From NCBI GenBank assembly GCA_947165255.1, contig CAMUZR010000027.1, positions 1 through 36,610 of the forward strand: DNA of 36,610 nt, read 5' to 3'. The notes below the pieces were generated by a model. That model was not told the DNA's origin and did no database searches. It saw only the letters and a list, made by a program, of their open reading frames with translations. The translations under genes and the position numbers were made by a program. This document shows positions 7,449 through 14,416 of the stretch, one piece after another (position 1 is the stretch's first letter; each line of letters starts with the position of its first letter). This DNA comes from an uncultured Bacteroidales bacterium. Lineage in GTDB: Bacteria; Bacteroidota; Bacteroidia; Bacteroidales; P3.

Positions 7449-8393
7449 ATGAAACCATTCCTCCGCCGCCTCCTGCTATTCCTTCCCGTGGCCCTTGTGG
7501 GCTACGTGCTGCTCCTCTGCCTCTTCGGCGACCTCGGCTGGGTACGCACCGCCGTTACCCGCATGGGCGAAGAGGGACACCTCAACAGCCGTGTCAAAGA
7601 CATCCGCCACTACCACAACGTCGACATCCTCTTCCTCGGCTCCTCCCACTGCTACCGCACCTTCGACACCCGCTTCTTTGCCGCCCACGGCTACACCAGC
7701 TTCAACCTGGGCTCCTCCAACCAAACCCCCGTCCAAACCTACGTCCTCCTAAGCCGCTACCTCGACAGCCTCAACCCCAAGCAAGTCATCTTCGAAGTCC
7801 ATCCCGACATCATGCGCAACGACGGAGTCGAAAGTGCCGTCAACCTCCTCTGCAACACTCCCCTCACCCCCCAGGCCACCCGCATGGCCTTCTCCCTCCA
7901 CAACATGAAAGTCTTCAACACCTGGCTCTACGCCGTCTACAGCCAGAAAGTCTGCCACCGTCTCGAGCGATTCCACGAGGACACCCTCATCCGGGCCTAC
8001 CGCTACATCCCCGGCGGCTTCTGCGAGGTCGACACCAACGAGTTTGTCCGCAAGCGCTATCCCCCCACAACCCTCACCATCGCCCCCCGCCAGCTCCGCG
8101 CCCTGCGGCAGTGCATCCAGCTCTTCCGCGACCGCCACATCCCCTACACCCTCGTCGAAATCCAAGACGCCTACCAGCTGCGCCGCAGCTTCACCAACCA
8201 CCCCTGGTTCGAACAGCAAATGAGCGCCCTCGGCCCCTACCACTACCAAATCCTTCCCATGGTCGACACCGTCCATTTCTTCAACAGCAACCACCTCGAC
8301 AAACCCGGCATCCAACTCTACAACCAGCACCTCCTCGCCTACCTCGACGCCCATCCCATCACCCCATCCCCACAAAACCCTAAAGAACCCTGA
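7449..8393 (+). CDS. SGNH-hydrolase-like membrane-anchored protein, probable MBOAT partner
   Basis: A 314-residue protein. The chosen ATG at 7449 follows the MBOAT stop by 7 bases and gives a clean N-terminal anchor (LRRLLLFLPVALVGYVLLLCL); longer in-frame forms would overlap the upstream gene. After the anchor the chain should be periplasmic. ILFLGSSHCYRTFD (nucleophile candidate Ser65) resembles block I of SGNH/GDSL enzymes, as in DltD, AlgX and PatB. Near the end, DTVHFFNSNHLDKPG holds a candidate Asp/His pair (Asp273, His282). In the two-component O-acylation systems the MBOAT protein exports the acyl group and the SGNH protein places it on the glycan. Family inference rests on these short motifs plus position; no specific acceptor can be named. 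Confidence 0.7.
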   Translation: MKPFLRRLLLFLPVALVGYVLLLCLFGDLGWVRTAVTRMGEEGHLNSRVKDIRHYHNVDILFLGSSHCYRTFDTRFFAAHGYTSFNLGSSNQTPVQTYVLLSRYLDSLNPKQVIFEVHPDIMRNDGVESAVNLLCNTPLTPQATRMAFSLHNMKVFNTWLYAVYSQKVCHRLERFHEDTLIRAYRYIPGGFCEVDTNEFVRKRYPPTTLTIAPRQLRALRQCIQLFRDRHIPYTLVEIQDAYQLRRSFTNHPWFEQQMSALGPYHYQILPMVDTVHFFNSNHLDKPGIQLYNQHLLAYLDAHPITPSPQNPKEP

Positions 8394-8396
8394 GCC

Positions 8397-9506
8397 ATGA
8401 AACTCCTCGGCCTCATGTCCGGCACCTCCCTCGACGGACTCGACATCGCCTACTGCGACATCAGCGACAACCATTTCGACCTCCTAGCCGCCGAAACCTA
8501 TCCCTACGACGACCAGTGGGTGCAGTGGCTCTCCACCCTCGAGCATGCCACCGCCTACCAGTACGCCCTGGTCAACGTCGAACTGGGCCACCACTTCGGC
8601 CGTCTCGTCAACCGCTTCCGCCGCTCCCACCCCGGCCCCGTCGATGCCATTGCCTCCCACGGCCACACCATCTTCCACCAGCCCCAGCTCGGCCTCACCA
8701 CCCAGATAGGCGACGGCGACGCCCTGGCCGCCGAAACCGGCCTCCCCGTAGTCTTCAACTTCCGCACCCTCGATGTCGCCCTCGGCGGCCAGGGCGCACC
8801 CCTCGTCCCCATCGGCGACCGCCTCCTCTTCGGCCGCCACGATGCCTGCCTCAACCTAGGCGGCATTGCCAACATCTCCTACGAAGTCAACCACCCCGCC
8901 GCCTCCGCCCGCCCCAAAGGCGCCCCACTACCCCCCACCCCCTTCCGCGAGGCCTACGACATCTGCCCCTGCAACATGGCCCTCAACCACCTGGCCCGCC
9001 TTGCCGGCCGGTCCTACGACTCCGACGGCCTCCTTGCCCGCAAAGGCAACATACTCAGCCCCCTCCTCGCCCAGATGGACGCCCTCGACTACTACCGCCA
9101 GCCCCTGCCCAAAACCCTCGGCAAAGAATGGTTCGTTGCCAACTTCCTCCCACTCCTCTTTGCCGACGGCATCCCGGTCAACGACCTCCTCTGCACCGTC
9201 GTCGAGCACATCGCCCACCAAGTGTCCAACGCTGTCAAAGGGCGCAACATCAACACCATGCTCGTCACCGGCGGCGGTGCCAAAAACAAATACCTCATCG
9301 CCCGCCTCCAGGCCCAAATACCCGGCTGCAAAATCACCGTCCCGGCCGACAACATCATCGACTACAAAGAGGCCGTCATCTTCGCCCTCCTGGGCTATCT
9401 GCGCCTCGTCGGCAGCCCCAACTGCCTCAGCAGCGTCACCGGTGCCCGCCTCGACGCCTGCGGCGGCAACATCGCCGGGCTGGTCCAGTCCACCACCTCC
9501 CACTAA
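8397..9506 (+). CDS. anmK: Anhydro-N-acetylmuramic acid kinase
   Basis: A 369-residue cytoplasmic enzyme of the normal length. AnmK phosphorylates and hydrolyses 1,6-anhydro-MurNAc to MurNAc-6-phosphate during cell-wall recycling. Diagnostic motifs are GLMSGTSLDGLD at the N-terminus, SHGHTIFHQP (87-96), LDVALGGQGAPLVPIGD (125-141), LNLGGIANIS (152-161) and TGGGAKN. At the block that reads DTGPGNxLxD in the enterobacterial enzyme this protein has DICPCNMALN, so the residue aligned with the E. coli catalytic Asp182 is Asn197. I recall similar motifs in other Bacteroidota AnmK proteins, so this may be lineage-typical. The gene starts 3 bases after the SGNH-like gene and closes the operon, linking the O-acylation genes to peptidoglycan metabolism. 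Confidence 0.95.
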   Translation: MKLLGLMSGTSLDGLDIAYCDISDNHFDLLAAETYPYDDQWVQWLSTLEHATAYQYALVNVELGHHFGRLVNRFRRSHPGPVDAIASHGHTIFHQPQLGLTTQIGDGDALAAETGLPVVFNFRTLDVALGGQGAPLVPIGDRLLFGRHDACLNLGGIANISYEVNHPAASARPKGAPLPPTPFREAYDICPCNMALNHLARLAGRSYDSDGLLARKGNILSPLLAQMDALDYYRQPLPKTLGKEWFVANFLPLLFADGIPVNDLLCTVVEHIAHQVSNAVKGRNINTMLVTGGGAKNKYLIARLQAQIPGCKITVPADNIIDYKEAVIFALLGYLRLVGSPNCLSSVTGARLDACGGNIAGLVQSTTSH

Positions 9507-9820
9507 ATAATACAAAAACACTTCCTTCCCCCAGCCCTCCTGACGGCTCAGCAGCACCTGCCCCCCGCCTGCCAACCCGCGGTGCATTGCCGCCATGCCA
9601 CCTGCCGGAGGCCTTCCGATAGACCATAGTTCCTCAGTGCCGCAACGAACAACTATAGAACAACTATAGAAGAACGACAGAGGATGTAGCGCAGCCTGGG
9701 CTAAGGCTGAGCCGTGTGTGTGTTCCAGAAAATGCTTGTGTGTTTTCCCGAAATCGCTAGACAGATTTTTTGCCAGCTGAACTGATTAGCTTGTCAAATA
9801 ATCCAAATGGAGGGCTTTCC
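9507..9820. other. Convergent intergenic spacer with an 11-bp tandem motif
   Basis: A 314-base spacer between convergent anmK and hemW, with no convincing gene. It contains two copies of GAACAACTATA in tandem (9647-9657 and 9658-9668), followed by a partial third unit GAAGAAC. The same 11-base spacing recurs in two other spacers of this window (17140-17166 and 32803-32831). A short hairpin-like GGCT...AGCC segment is near 9710. No strong terminator with a T-tract was found for either gene. Confidence 0.55.
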
Positions 9821-10963
9821 TTATTCTATAGATGAGGAAGCGGGGTGGGGCTGGCTGTCGGCCATGAGTTGGACGGCGATGCCGTCGGCCTGGAGGAGGC
9901 CGGCGGGGGTGGGACGGAAATGGGTGGGGGTTTCTTGCAGGAGGCCGGCGGCCACAAGGGGGGCGGCGCGGCGCGTGAGTCCCTGGAGGAAGGGGTCGGG
10001 GACGAGGACCTTGCTGATGCCCTGGACGGTGCGGAGGGAGGTGATGAGGAGTTCGTTGAAGGCGTCGGTGGGCGAAAGGGTTTCGGACTGGTGGTCGGGG
10101 TTGCCGTGGGCGACGGAGAGTATGTAGCGCTGCAGGTGGGCCACGTTCCAACGGCGGCAGGAGCCGTCGAAAGAGTGGGCGGCGGCGCCTAGTCCGAGGT
10201 AGGGGGTGCGGTCCCAGTAGCGGCTGTTGTGGCGCGAGGGGAAGCCGGGACGGCAGAAGTTGGATATTTCATATTGCTCGAAGCCGGCCTGGGCAGCCCA
10301 ACGAAGGAGGGCATGGTAGTGCGAAAGAACGGTGTCCTCGTCGGCCGGGACGACACGGTGCTGGTCCACCTGGCGCTGGAGCATGGTGCCGGGCTCGACG
10401 GTGAGTGCATAGGCGGAGAGATGGGTGATGGGGAGCGAGGAGAGCTGGGCGAGGTTGTGCTGCCAGCGGTCGAGGGACTGGTCGGGAAGGCCGTATATGA
10501 GGTCGACGCTGAGGTTGTGGAAGCCGGCATCGGCAGCCGCAAGGACGGCCTGACGGGACTGGGCGGCGCTGTGGCGACGGTTGAGCAGACGGAGGTCGTC
10601 GTCGGAGAAGGACTGGAGGCCGATGCTGAGGCGGTTGAAAAAATGGAGATTGCGAAGCCCGCGGAGGTATTCGGGGGTGAGGTCCTCGGGGTTGGCTTCG
10701 AGGGTGGCTTCCTGAAGCTGGGAGAGGTCGAAGCAGCGGGCAATGGTGACGACAATCTGGCGGAGCTGTCCGAGGGAGAGGATGGAGGGGGTGCCGCCGC
10801 CGAAATAGACGGTGCGCAGGGGGTGAGGCTGTTCGGCACAGCGCAGCTCGGCCTCACGGCAGAGGGCGTCGACGTAGTCCTGCCTGCTGCCGGAGGTGAC
10901 GGCGGAGAAGAAAGCGCAGTAGGTGCATTTGCGATGGCAGAAGGGGATGTGGAGGTAGAGCAA
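9821..10963 (-). CDS. hemW: HemW-like radical SAM protein (heme chaperone, coproporphyrinogen III oxidase homologue)
   Basis: About 380 residues, typical of HemW. The radical SAM cluster motif is in LHIPFCHRKCTYCAFFS (CxxxCxxC), followed by TVYFGGGTPS, EANPEDLTPEYL, NRLSIGLQSF, DLIYGLPDQS and YEISNFCRPGFPSRHN, all in HemW order. HemW binds heme and hands it to respiratory enzymes; older annotation as oxygen-independent coproporphyrinogen oxidase (HemN) is usually wrong for this branch. The open frame continues far upstream, but only as the shadow of meaB. No ATG or GTG precedes the iron-sulfur motif outside meaB, so the TTG at 10963 is the best start, placing the motif eight residues in as usual. 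The gap to the meaB stop is 14 bases, so the two form an operon. Confidence 0.93.
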   Translation of the reverse strand: MLYLHIPFCHRKCTYCAFFSAVTSGSRQDYVDALCREAELRCAEQPHPLRTVYFGGGTPSILSLGQLRQIVVTIARCFDLSQLQEATLEANPEDLTPEYLRGLRNLHFFNRLSIGLQSFSDDDLRLLNRRHSAAQSRQAVLAAADAGFHNLSVDLIYGLPDQSLDRWQHNLAQLSSLPITHLSAYALTVEPGTMLQRQVDQHRVVPADEDTVLSHYHALLRWAAQAGFEQYEISNFCRPGFPSRHNSRYWDRTPYLGLGAAAHSFDGSCRRWNVAHLQRYILSVAHGNPDHQSETLSPTDAFNELLITSLRTVQGISKVLVPDPFLQGLTRRAAPLVAAGLLQETPTHFRPTPAGLLQADGIAVQLMADSQPHPASSSIE

Positions 10964-10977
10964 GGGGAAGGAGGGGG

Positions 10978-12081
10978 CTACTGGAGGGAGGAGTTGAGGA
11001 GTTGGTCGGCGGCCTGGTAGGCGCTGATTTTGTTTTCGAGAATGAGGCGGCTGACCTCCTCGATGCGGGCATCCATGCCGGGGGCATTGTAGAAGCGGTC
11101 GCGCAGGCCGTTGTCGATGGTTTCGTTGAGGATGCGGAGGTTTTGCTGCTGGCGCTTGCGGTAAAAGTAGCCGTTGGCCTTGGTGAAGGTGACGTATTCC
11201 ATGACGTTGTTCCAGAGGTCGGTGAGGCCTTCCTGGGTGTAGGCGGAGCAGGTGGTGACCTTGACTTCGAAGCCTGACTCGGGTTTGGGGAAGAGGTGGA
11301 GGGCATTGCGGTACTGGGTGGCGGAGAGGTCGGCACGGACGGGGTCGAGGTCGCTCTTGTTGATGGAAATCATGTCGGCCATTTCCATAATGCCGCGCTT
11401 GATGCCTTGGAGTTCGTCGCCTTGGTTCATGAGTTGGAGGAGGAGGAAAAAGTCGACCATGGAATGGGCGGCCACCTCGCTCTGTCCAACGCCGACGGTT
11501 TCGACAATGACGACGTCGAAGCCGGCGGCCTCGCAAAGGATGATAATCTCGCGGGTCTTGCGGGCGACGCCGCCAAGGGAGCCGGCGGAGGGGCTGGGAC
11601 GGATGAAGGCATTGGGATCGACGCTGAGTTCTTCCATGCGGGTTTTGTCGCCGAGGATGGAGCCATGGCTGCGCTCGCTGCTGGGGTCGATGGCCAGGAC
11701 GGCCACTTTGTGGTTGTGGGCGGTGAGGTATTTGCCTAGGGACTCGATGGTGGTGCTCTTGCCGGCACCGGGGACGCCGGTGATGCCTAGGCGGATGGAT
11801 TTGCCGGAGTGGGGCAGGCAGCGCTCGATGACTTCCTGGGCTTTCTTCTGATGGGCGTAGAGTGAGCTTTCGACTAGGGTGATGGCACGGCTGAGCAGCA
11901 TGCGGTCGCCGTGGAGGACGCCGGAGACGAGTTCTTCGACAGAGGGTTCGGTGGGTTTCTTGGAACGGAGCTTTTGAAGGAGGGCAAGGTTCACAGTTTC
12001 AGCTGGTTTCTGTCCTTCGGCCACACTGAGGGCCGACTCGTAGTCGAAATTGCTATATAATTTGTTGTTTTCGTCGCTCAT
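10978..12081 (-). CDS. meaB: Methylmalonyl-CoA mutase-associated G3E GTPase (MeaB/ArgK)
   Basis: A 367-residue P-loop GTPase. It has Walker A GVPGAGKST, the base-recognition NKSD, DPSSERSHGSILGDKTRM (the MeaB switch region), and VETVGVGQSEVAAHSMVDFF. MeaB protects adenosylcobalamin-dependent methylmalonyl-CoA mutase and gates cofactor loading; the mutase links succinyl-CoA and propionate metabolism in Bacteroidota. The mutase genes mutA/mutB are not in this window. The extended N-terminus (about 60 residues) and a C-terminal dimerisation helix match family length. The upstream leader to the tRNA promoter is AT-rich. hemW follows in the same direction with only 14 bases between. Confidence 0.96.
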   Translation of the reverse strand: MSDENNKLYSNFDYESALSVAEGQKPAETVNLALLQKLRSKKPTEPSVEELVSGVLHGDRMLLSRAITLVESSLYAHQKKAQEVIERCLPHSGKSIRLGITGVPGAGKSTTIESLGKYLTAHNHKVAVLAIDPSSERSHGSILGDKTRMEELSVDPNAFIRPSPSAGSLGGVARKTREIIILCEAAGFDVVIVETVGVGQSEVAAHSMVDFFLLLQLMNQGDELQGIKRGIMEMADMISINKSDLDPVRADLSATQYRNALHLFPKPESGFEVKVTTCSAYTQEGLTDLWNNVMEYVTFTKANGYFYRKRQQQNLRILNETIDNGLRDRFYNAPGMDARIEEVSRLILENKISAYQAADQLLNSSLQ

Positions 12082-12160
12082 TTGGGTAGTGTTTTTTATT
12101 TTAGGTATAACGTAAAAAATTCATTTATAGTATAGATAAAAAATATTTTTGAAAAAAATT

Positions 12161-12190
12161 TTGTCATGTCGAGAAAAGTTCGTACTTTTG
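12161..12190 (+). promoter_or_regulatory. Promoter for the tRNA gene
   Basis: TTG (12161-12163) and TACTTTTG (12183-12190) are separated by 19 bases and match the Bacteroidota -33/-7 consensus well. The tRNA begins 33 bases downstream. Confidence 0.7.
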
Positions 12191-12223
12191 CAACCGCTTT
12201 TGAGAAAGGAAGCACCTTCGAAT

Positions 12224-12297
12224 GGCGGGATAGCTCAGCTGGTTAGAGCGCTGGATTCATAACCCGGAGGTCATCAGTTCAAGTCTGATTCCCGCTA
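12224..12297 (+). tRNA. tRNA with CAT anticodon (tRNA-Met, elongator type)
   Basis: A 74-base cloverleaf. The acceptor stem is GGCGGGA paired with TCCCGCT (one G-T pair) with discriminator A. The D arm is AGCTCAGCTGGTTAGAGC, the anticodon stem-loop CTGGATTCATAACCCGG with CAT at 12258-12260, and the T arm has GTTCAAGTC. CCA is not encoded. CAT could also mean an isoleucine tRNA with modified C34; the overall body fits elongator methionine best but the distinction is not proven. Confidence 0.96.
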
Positions 12298-12308
12298 CAG
12301 TATGACGA

Positions 12309-12339
12309 AACCTCGGCACAAATGCTGAGGTTTTTTTTT
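12309..12339 (+). terminator. Rho-independent terminator after the tRNA
   Basis: A 10-base stem AACCTCGGCA / TGCTGAGGTT (one G-T pair), loop CAAA, followed by an unbroken run of nine T. It lies 12 bases after the tRNA 3' end. Confidence 0.9.
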
Positions 12340-12715
12340 GTTTCTTATGATGGGTTCTACTAATTATGATATTAAGGTTCTGCCCCTACTGGGAGCTATT
12401 GGTAACTCATTGATTGACCCACGGCATTGCCATTGGGATTGCTTTATATATGCACTTTCAGGGCGATTTTTCTATAGTATCTTATGTGTAATGGCGCACA
12501 TGCCGCGTATCGCAGAAAGGCCGAGATGGCGTTGCAGGGCTCCACACTGCGGAAAAAGCCGTTTCACCGGATGGTTTTGGGAGGAATTTAGCCTCTTGGA
12601 GGCGGGGTGCGATGCGTAGTGGACTCATTTTTTTTGTCGCCCTAGAATTTTTTTTTTATTTCTTGTAACATTTTGGCCGCCACATACGACTAATCCAGGC
12701 AGAAAAAAGGAAAAA
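12340..12715. other. Long spacer before the ECF sigma operon
   Basis: A 376-base stretch without a convincing gene. An open frame of about 90 codons crosses it, but it needs a TTG start inside the tRNA terminator and shows no domain-like pattern. At 12418-12465 the segments CCCACGGC..GCCATTGGG and CACTTTCAGGGCG resemble a degraded copy of a hairpin-forming intergenic repeat that I recall from many Bacteroidota genomes. The stretch ends in T-rich DNA just before the sigma factor gene. Confidence 0.35.
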
Positions 12716-13204
12716 ATGTCCGAAAAAGAGAAACTGCAACGATTCGACCAGCTGATGCTCCGACACAAGGGGCTGATAGTGAAGGTGTGCCAGATTTACT
12801 GCCGCCGAGATGTCGAGATGGCGCACGACCTCTACCAGGACATTGCGGTGGAGATATGGACCCACTTGGACAGTTTTAGGGAGGAGAGCAGCGAGGCCAC
12901 CTGGCTATGGCGAATAGCGGTGAACACGGCCATTGACAAACTGAGGGCAGAGGAGCGCAGGCCTAAGATGGTACTGGTGGAGAGCCTGCCGGAAGAGGGG
13001 ACGAAGGAGCGTCCGCAGAGGATGGACGACCTGTACGAGGCTATCGCCCACCTGAAGGCCGAGGACCAACGGCTGGTGGCCGCAAGGCTGGAGGACAGGA
13101 GTTATAAGGAGATAGCCGCAGAGACTGGCGAGAACGAGGGGGCACTGAGGGTGAGATATAACCGAATTGTGAACCAATTGAGAAAAATGCTGAAAGGAAA
13201 ATAG
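12716..13204 (+). CDS. ECF-type RNA polymerase sigma factor
   Basis: A 162-residue sigma-70 family protein of extracytoplasmic-function size. Region 2 (about residues 10-80) includes AHDLYQDIAVEIWTHLDSF and ATWLWRIAVNTAIDKLR, the core-binding and -10-recognition helices. Region 4 (about 105-160) has LEDRSYKEIAAETG and ALRVRYNRIVNQLRK, the helix-turn-helix that reads the -35 site. It is the first gene of a run of five on the same strand. The next gene begins 3 bases after its stop and encodes a single-pass membrane protein suited to be its anti-sigma factor. The start ATG at 12716 follows a purine-rich AAAAAGGAAAAA stretch. Family certain; regulon unknown, though the downstream envelope genes are natural targets. 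Confidence 0.95.
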   Translation: MSEKEKLQRFDQLMLRHKGLIVKVCQIYCRRDVEMAHDLYQDIAVEIWTHLDSFREESSEATWLWRIAVNTAIDKLRAEERRPKMVLVESLPEEGTKERPQRMDDLYEAIAHLKAEDQRLVAARLEDRSYKEIAAETGENEGALRVRYNRIVNQLRKMLKGK

Positions 13205-13207
13205 GAT

Positions 13208-13858
13208 ATGAAGGAAGATGATTTTTTGAATGAGTACCGCCAAGAGTGGCAGCAGGACGGCAAGGCGATGGAAAAGGCGCTGAGCGACATCACCTTGGAG
13301 CAGCTGCACGAGGGCATCGCGCGCCACGAGGCGTCCCGCCGCAGACGCTGGCTGTGGCCGATGGTGAGCGCGGCGGCTTGCGTGGCCCTGCTGGCCACCT
13401 TCGGAGTGCGCCTGCTGAGCCCCGAGGCAACAGGGGCACGGCACCCCGCGGTGGCGCAGAATGAGGCGTCACAGCCACCCATAATGATGCCGACGGATAC
13501 GGTCACCCCTTGGGCCGACGAGCAGGAGGACCTGCCCACAGCAGCCAGAGAGGCTCCGTCAGCACAGCGGCAAAACAACATGGCCATGGCCACAGCGCTG
13601 CCCATCCTTACCGAAGAGGCATTGCCTGAGCCAGAGGTGATTGCAAAAGAGGAGAAGGTACCGACTACCGCCCCAGCCTGCCCGAGCAATATGGTGGAGA
13701 CCAAACGCCTGGTGGCCATCGGGGGGAGCACTGCGAAGCCCCGTGAGCGGGAGACGGAGTTGCTGGTGAACATTGTGCCACCTCCGCGCAACACCTTCCA
13801 CGAGGCCGTCATAGAGCCACTGCTGGCACTGGTCACACAAGACTTGGAAGACTATTGA
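13208..13858 (+). CDS. Single-pass membrane protein, probable anti-sigma factor
   Basis: A 216-residue protein starting 3 bases after the sigma factor stop. Residues 1-44 are charged and helical (EWQQDGKAMEKALSDITLEQ) and should be cytoplasmic. A single transmembrane segment WLWPMVSAAACVALLATFGV lies at about 46-65, preceded by four arginines (SRRRRW) that fit the positive-inside rule. The remaining ~150 residues are predicted periplasmic, rich in Ala, Pro, Thr and Glu, and low-complexity. This topology and position fit an anti-sigma regulator of the adjacent ECF factor. I do not see a standard zinc-binding anti-sigma motif (HxxxCxxC), so the assignment rests on context. Confidence 0.7.
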   Translation: MKEDDFLNEYRQEWQQDGKAMEKALSDITLEQLHEGIARHEASRRRRWLWPMVSAAACVALLATFGVRLLSPEATGARHPAVAQNEASQPPIMMPTDTVTPWADEQEDLPTAAREAPSAQRQNNMAMATALPILTEEALPEPEVIAKEEKVPTTAPACPSNMVETKRLVAIGGSTAKPRERETELLVNIVPPPRNTFHEAVIEPLLALVTQDLEDY

Positions 13859-13877
13859 TTAAAAATGATACTACTAT

Positions 13878-13931
13878 AAAACACATTAACACTTAAAAAC
13901 ATATTAACATGAAAAAACACATTGACATGAA
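13878..13931 (+). repeat. Three 18-bp tandem repeats spanning a start codon
   Basis: Units begin at 13878, 13896 and 13914 and read AAAACACATTAACACTTA, AAAACATATTAACATGAA and AAAACACATTGACATGAA. The second and third each carry an in-frame ATG (13909 and 13927), the two possible starts of the lipoprotein gene that follows. Eighteen bases equal six codons, so gain or loss of a unit keeps frame. Confidence 0.85.
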
Positions 13932-14382
13932 AAAGATTTTTGTAGCCCTGATGGCAGGTCTGATGCTGATGGCAACTGCCTGTAAGAAAGAGGATAATAA
14001 CGTAACACCGGCCGAGGAACCCACCACGGTGGAGCTGGCCGGAACCCAATGGGTGGGCGTGATTGAGAACGACCCTGAGGAGCTGCACTACGTCAGCGGG
14101 GTGCTGATCACCCATGCGGAGTACACCCTTACATTCTCTGACGAGCAAAATGGCACCTTTGCCTACGACATGACCACCCTGTTTGATGGGGATGAATATG
14201 ATGACCAGGACCTGACCGACATCACCTATACCTTCGACGGCAAGGAGAGCGGCACATTGACGGTGGAGGGAGAGACGATGCCCTTCAGTTACAATGCCAC
14301 AGACGAAACGCTTGTCATTCCCTTAGACAATGAGAGCGGGACGGAGTTGAACACCGACAAGATTGTGCTGCACCGCAAGTAA
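13909..14382 (+). CDS. Lipoprotein of unknown function in the ECF operon
   Basis: 157 residues from the ATG at 13909, or 151 from the ATG at 13927; the shorter form gives a standard signal peptide. MKKIFVALMAGLMLMATAC ends in a lipobox whose cysteine would be acylated, followed by KKEDNN. The mature part is acidic and beta-rich: GTQWVGVIEND, YTLTFSDEQNGTFAYDMTT, ITYTFDGKESGTLTVEGE, DKIVLHRK. This pattern of antiparallel strands around an initial G-x-W resembles lipocalin-like domains of Bacteroidota lipoproteins. I cannot name a ligand. It lies 50 bases downstream of the probable anti-sigma gene and is preceded by an 18-bp tandem repeat. Confidence 0.8.
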   Translation: MKKHIDMKKIFVALMAGLMLMATACKKEDNNVTPAEEPTTVELAGTQWVGVIENDPEELHYVSGVLITHAEYTLTFSDEQNGTFAYDMTTLFDGDEYDDQDLTDITYTFDGKESGTLTVEGETMPFSYNATDETLVIPLDNESGTELNTDKIVLHRK

Positions 14383-14416
14383 GATTGAACGACTGAAACC
14401 AAACGAAGAGAACACT

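Noticed and set aside
12338..12619. 93-codon open frame between the tRNA terminator and the sigma factor
   Set aside because: It begins with TTG inside the terminator T-run, has no ribosome-binding context and no recognisable domain; more likely a decayed intergenic repeat.
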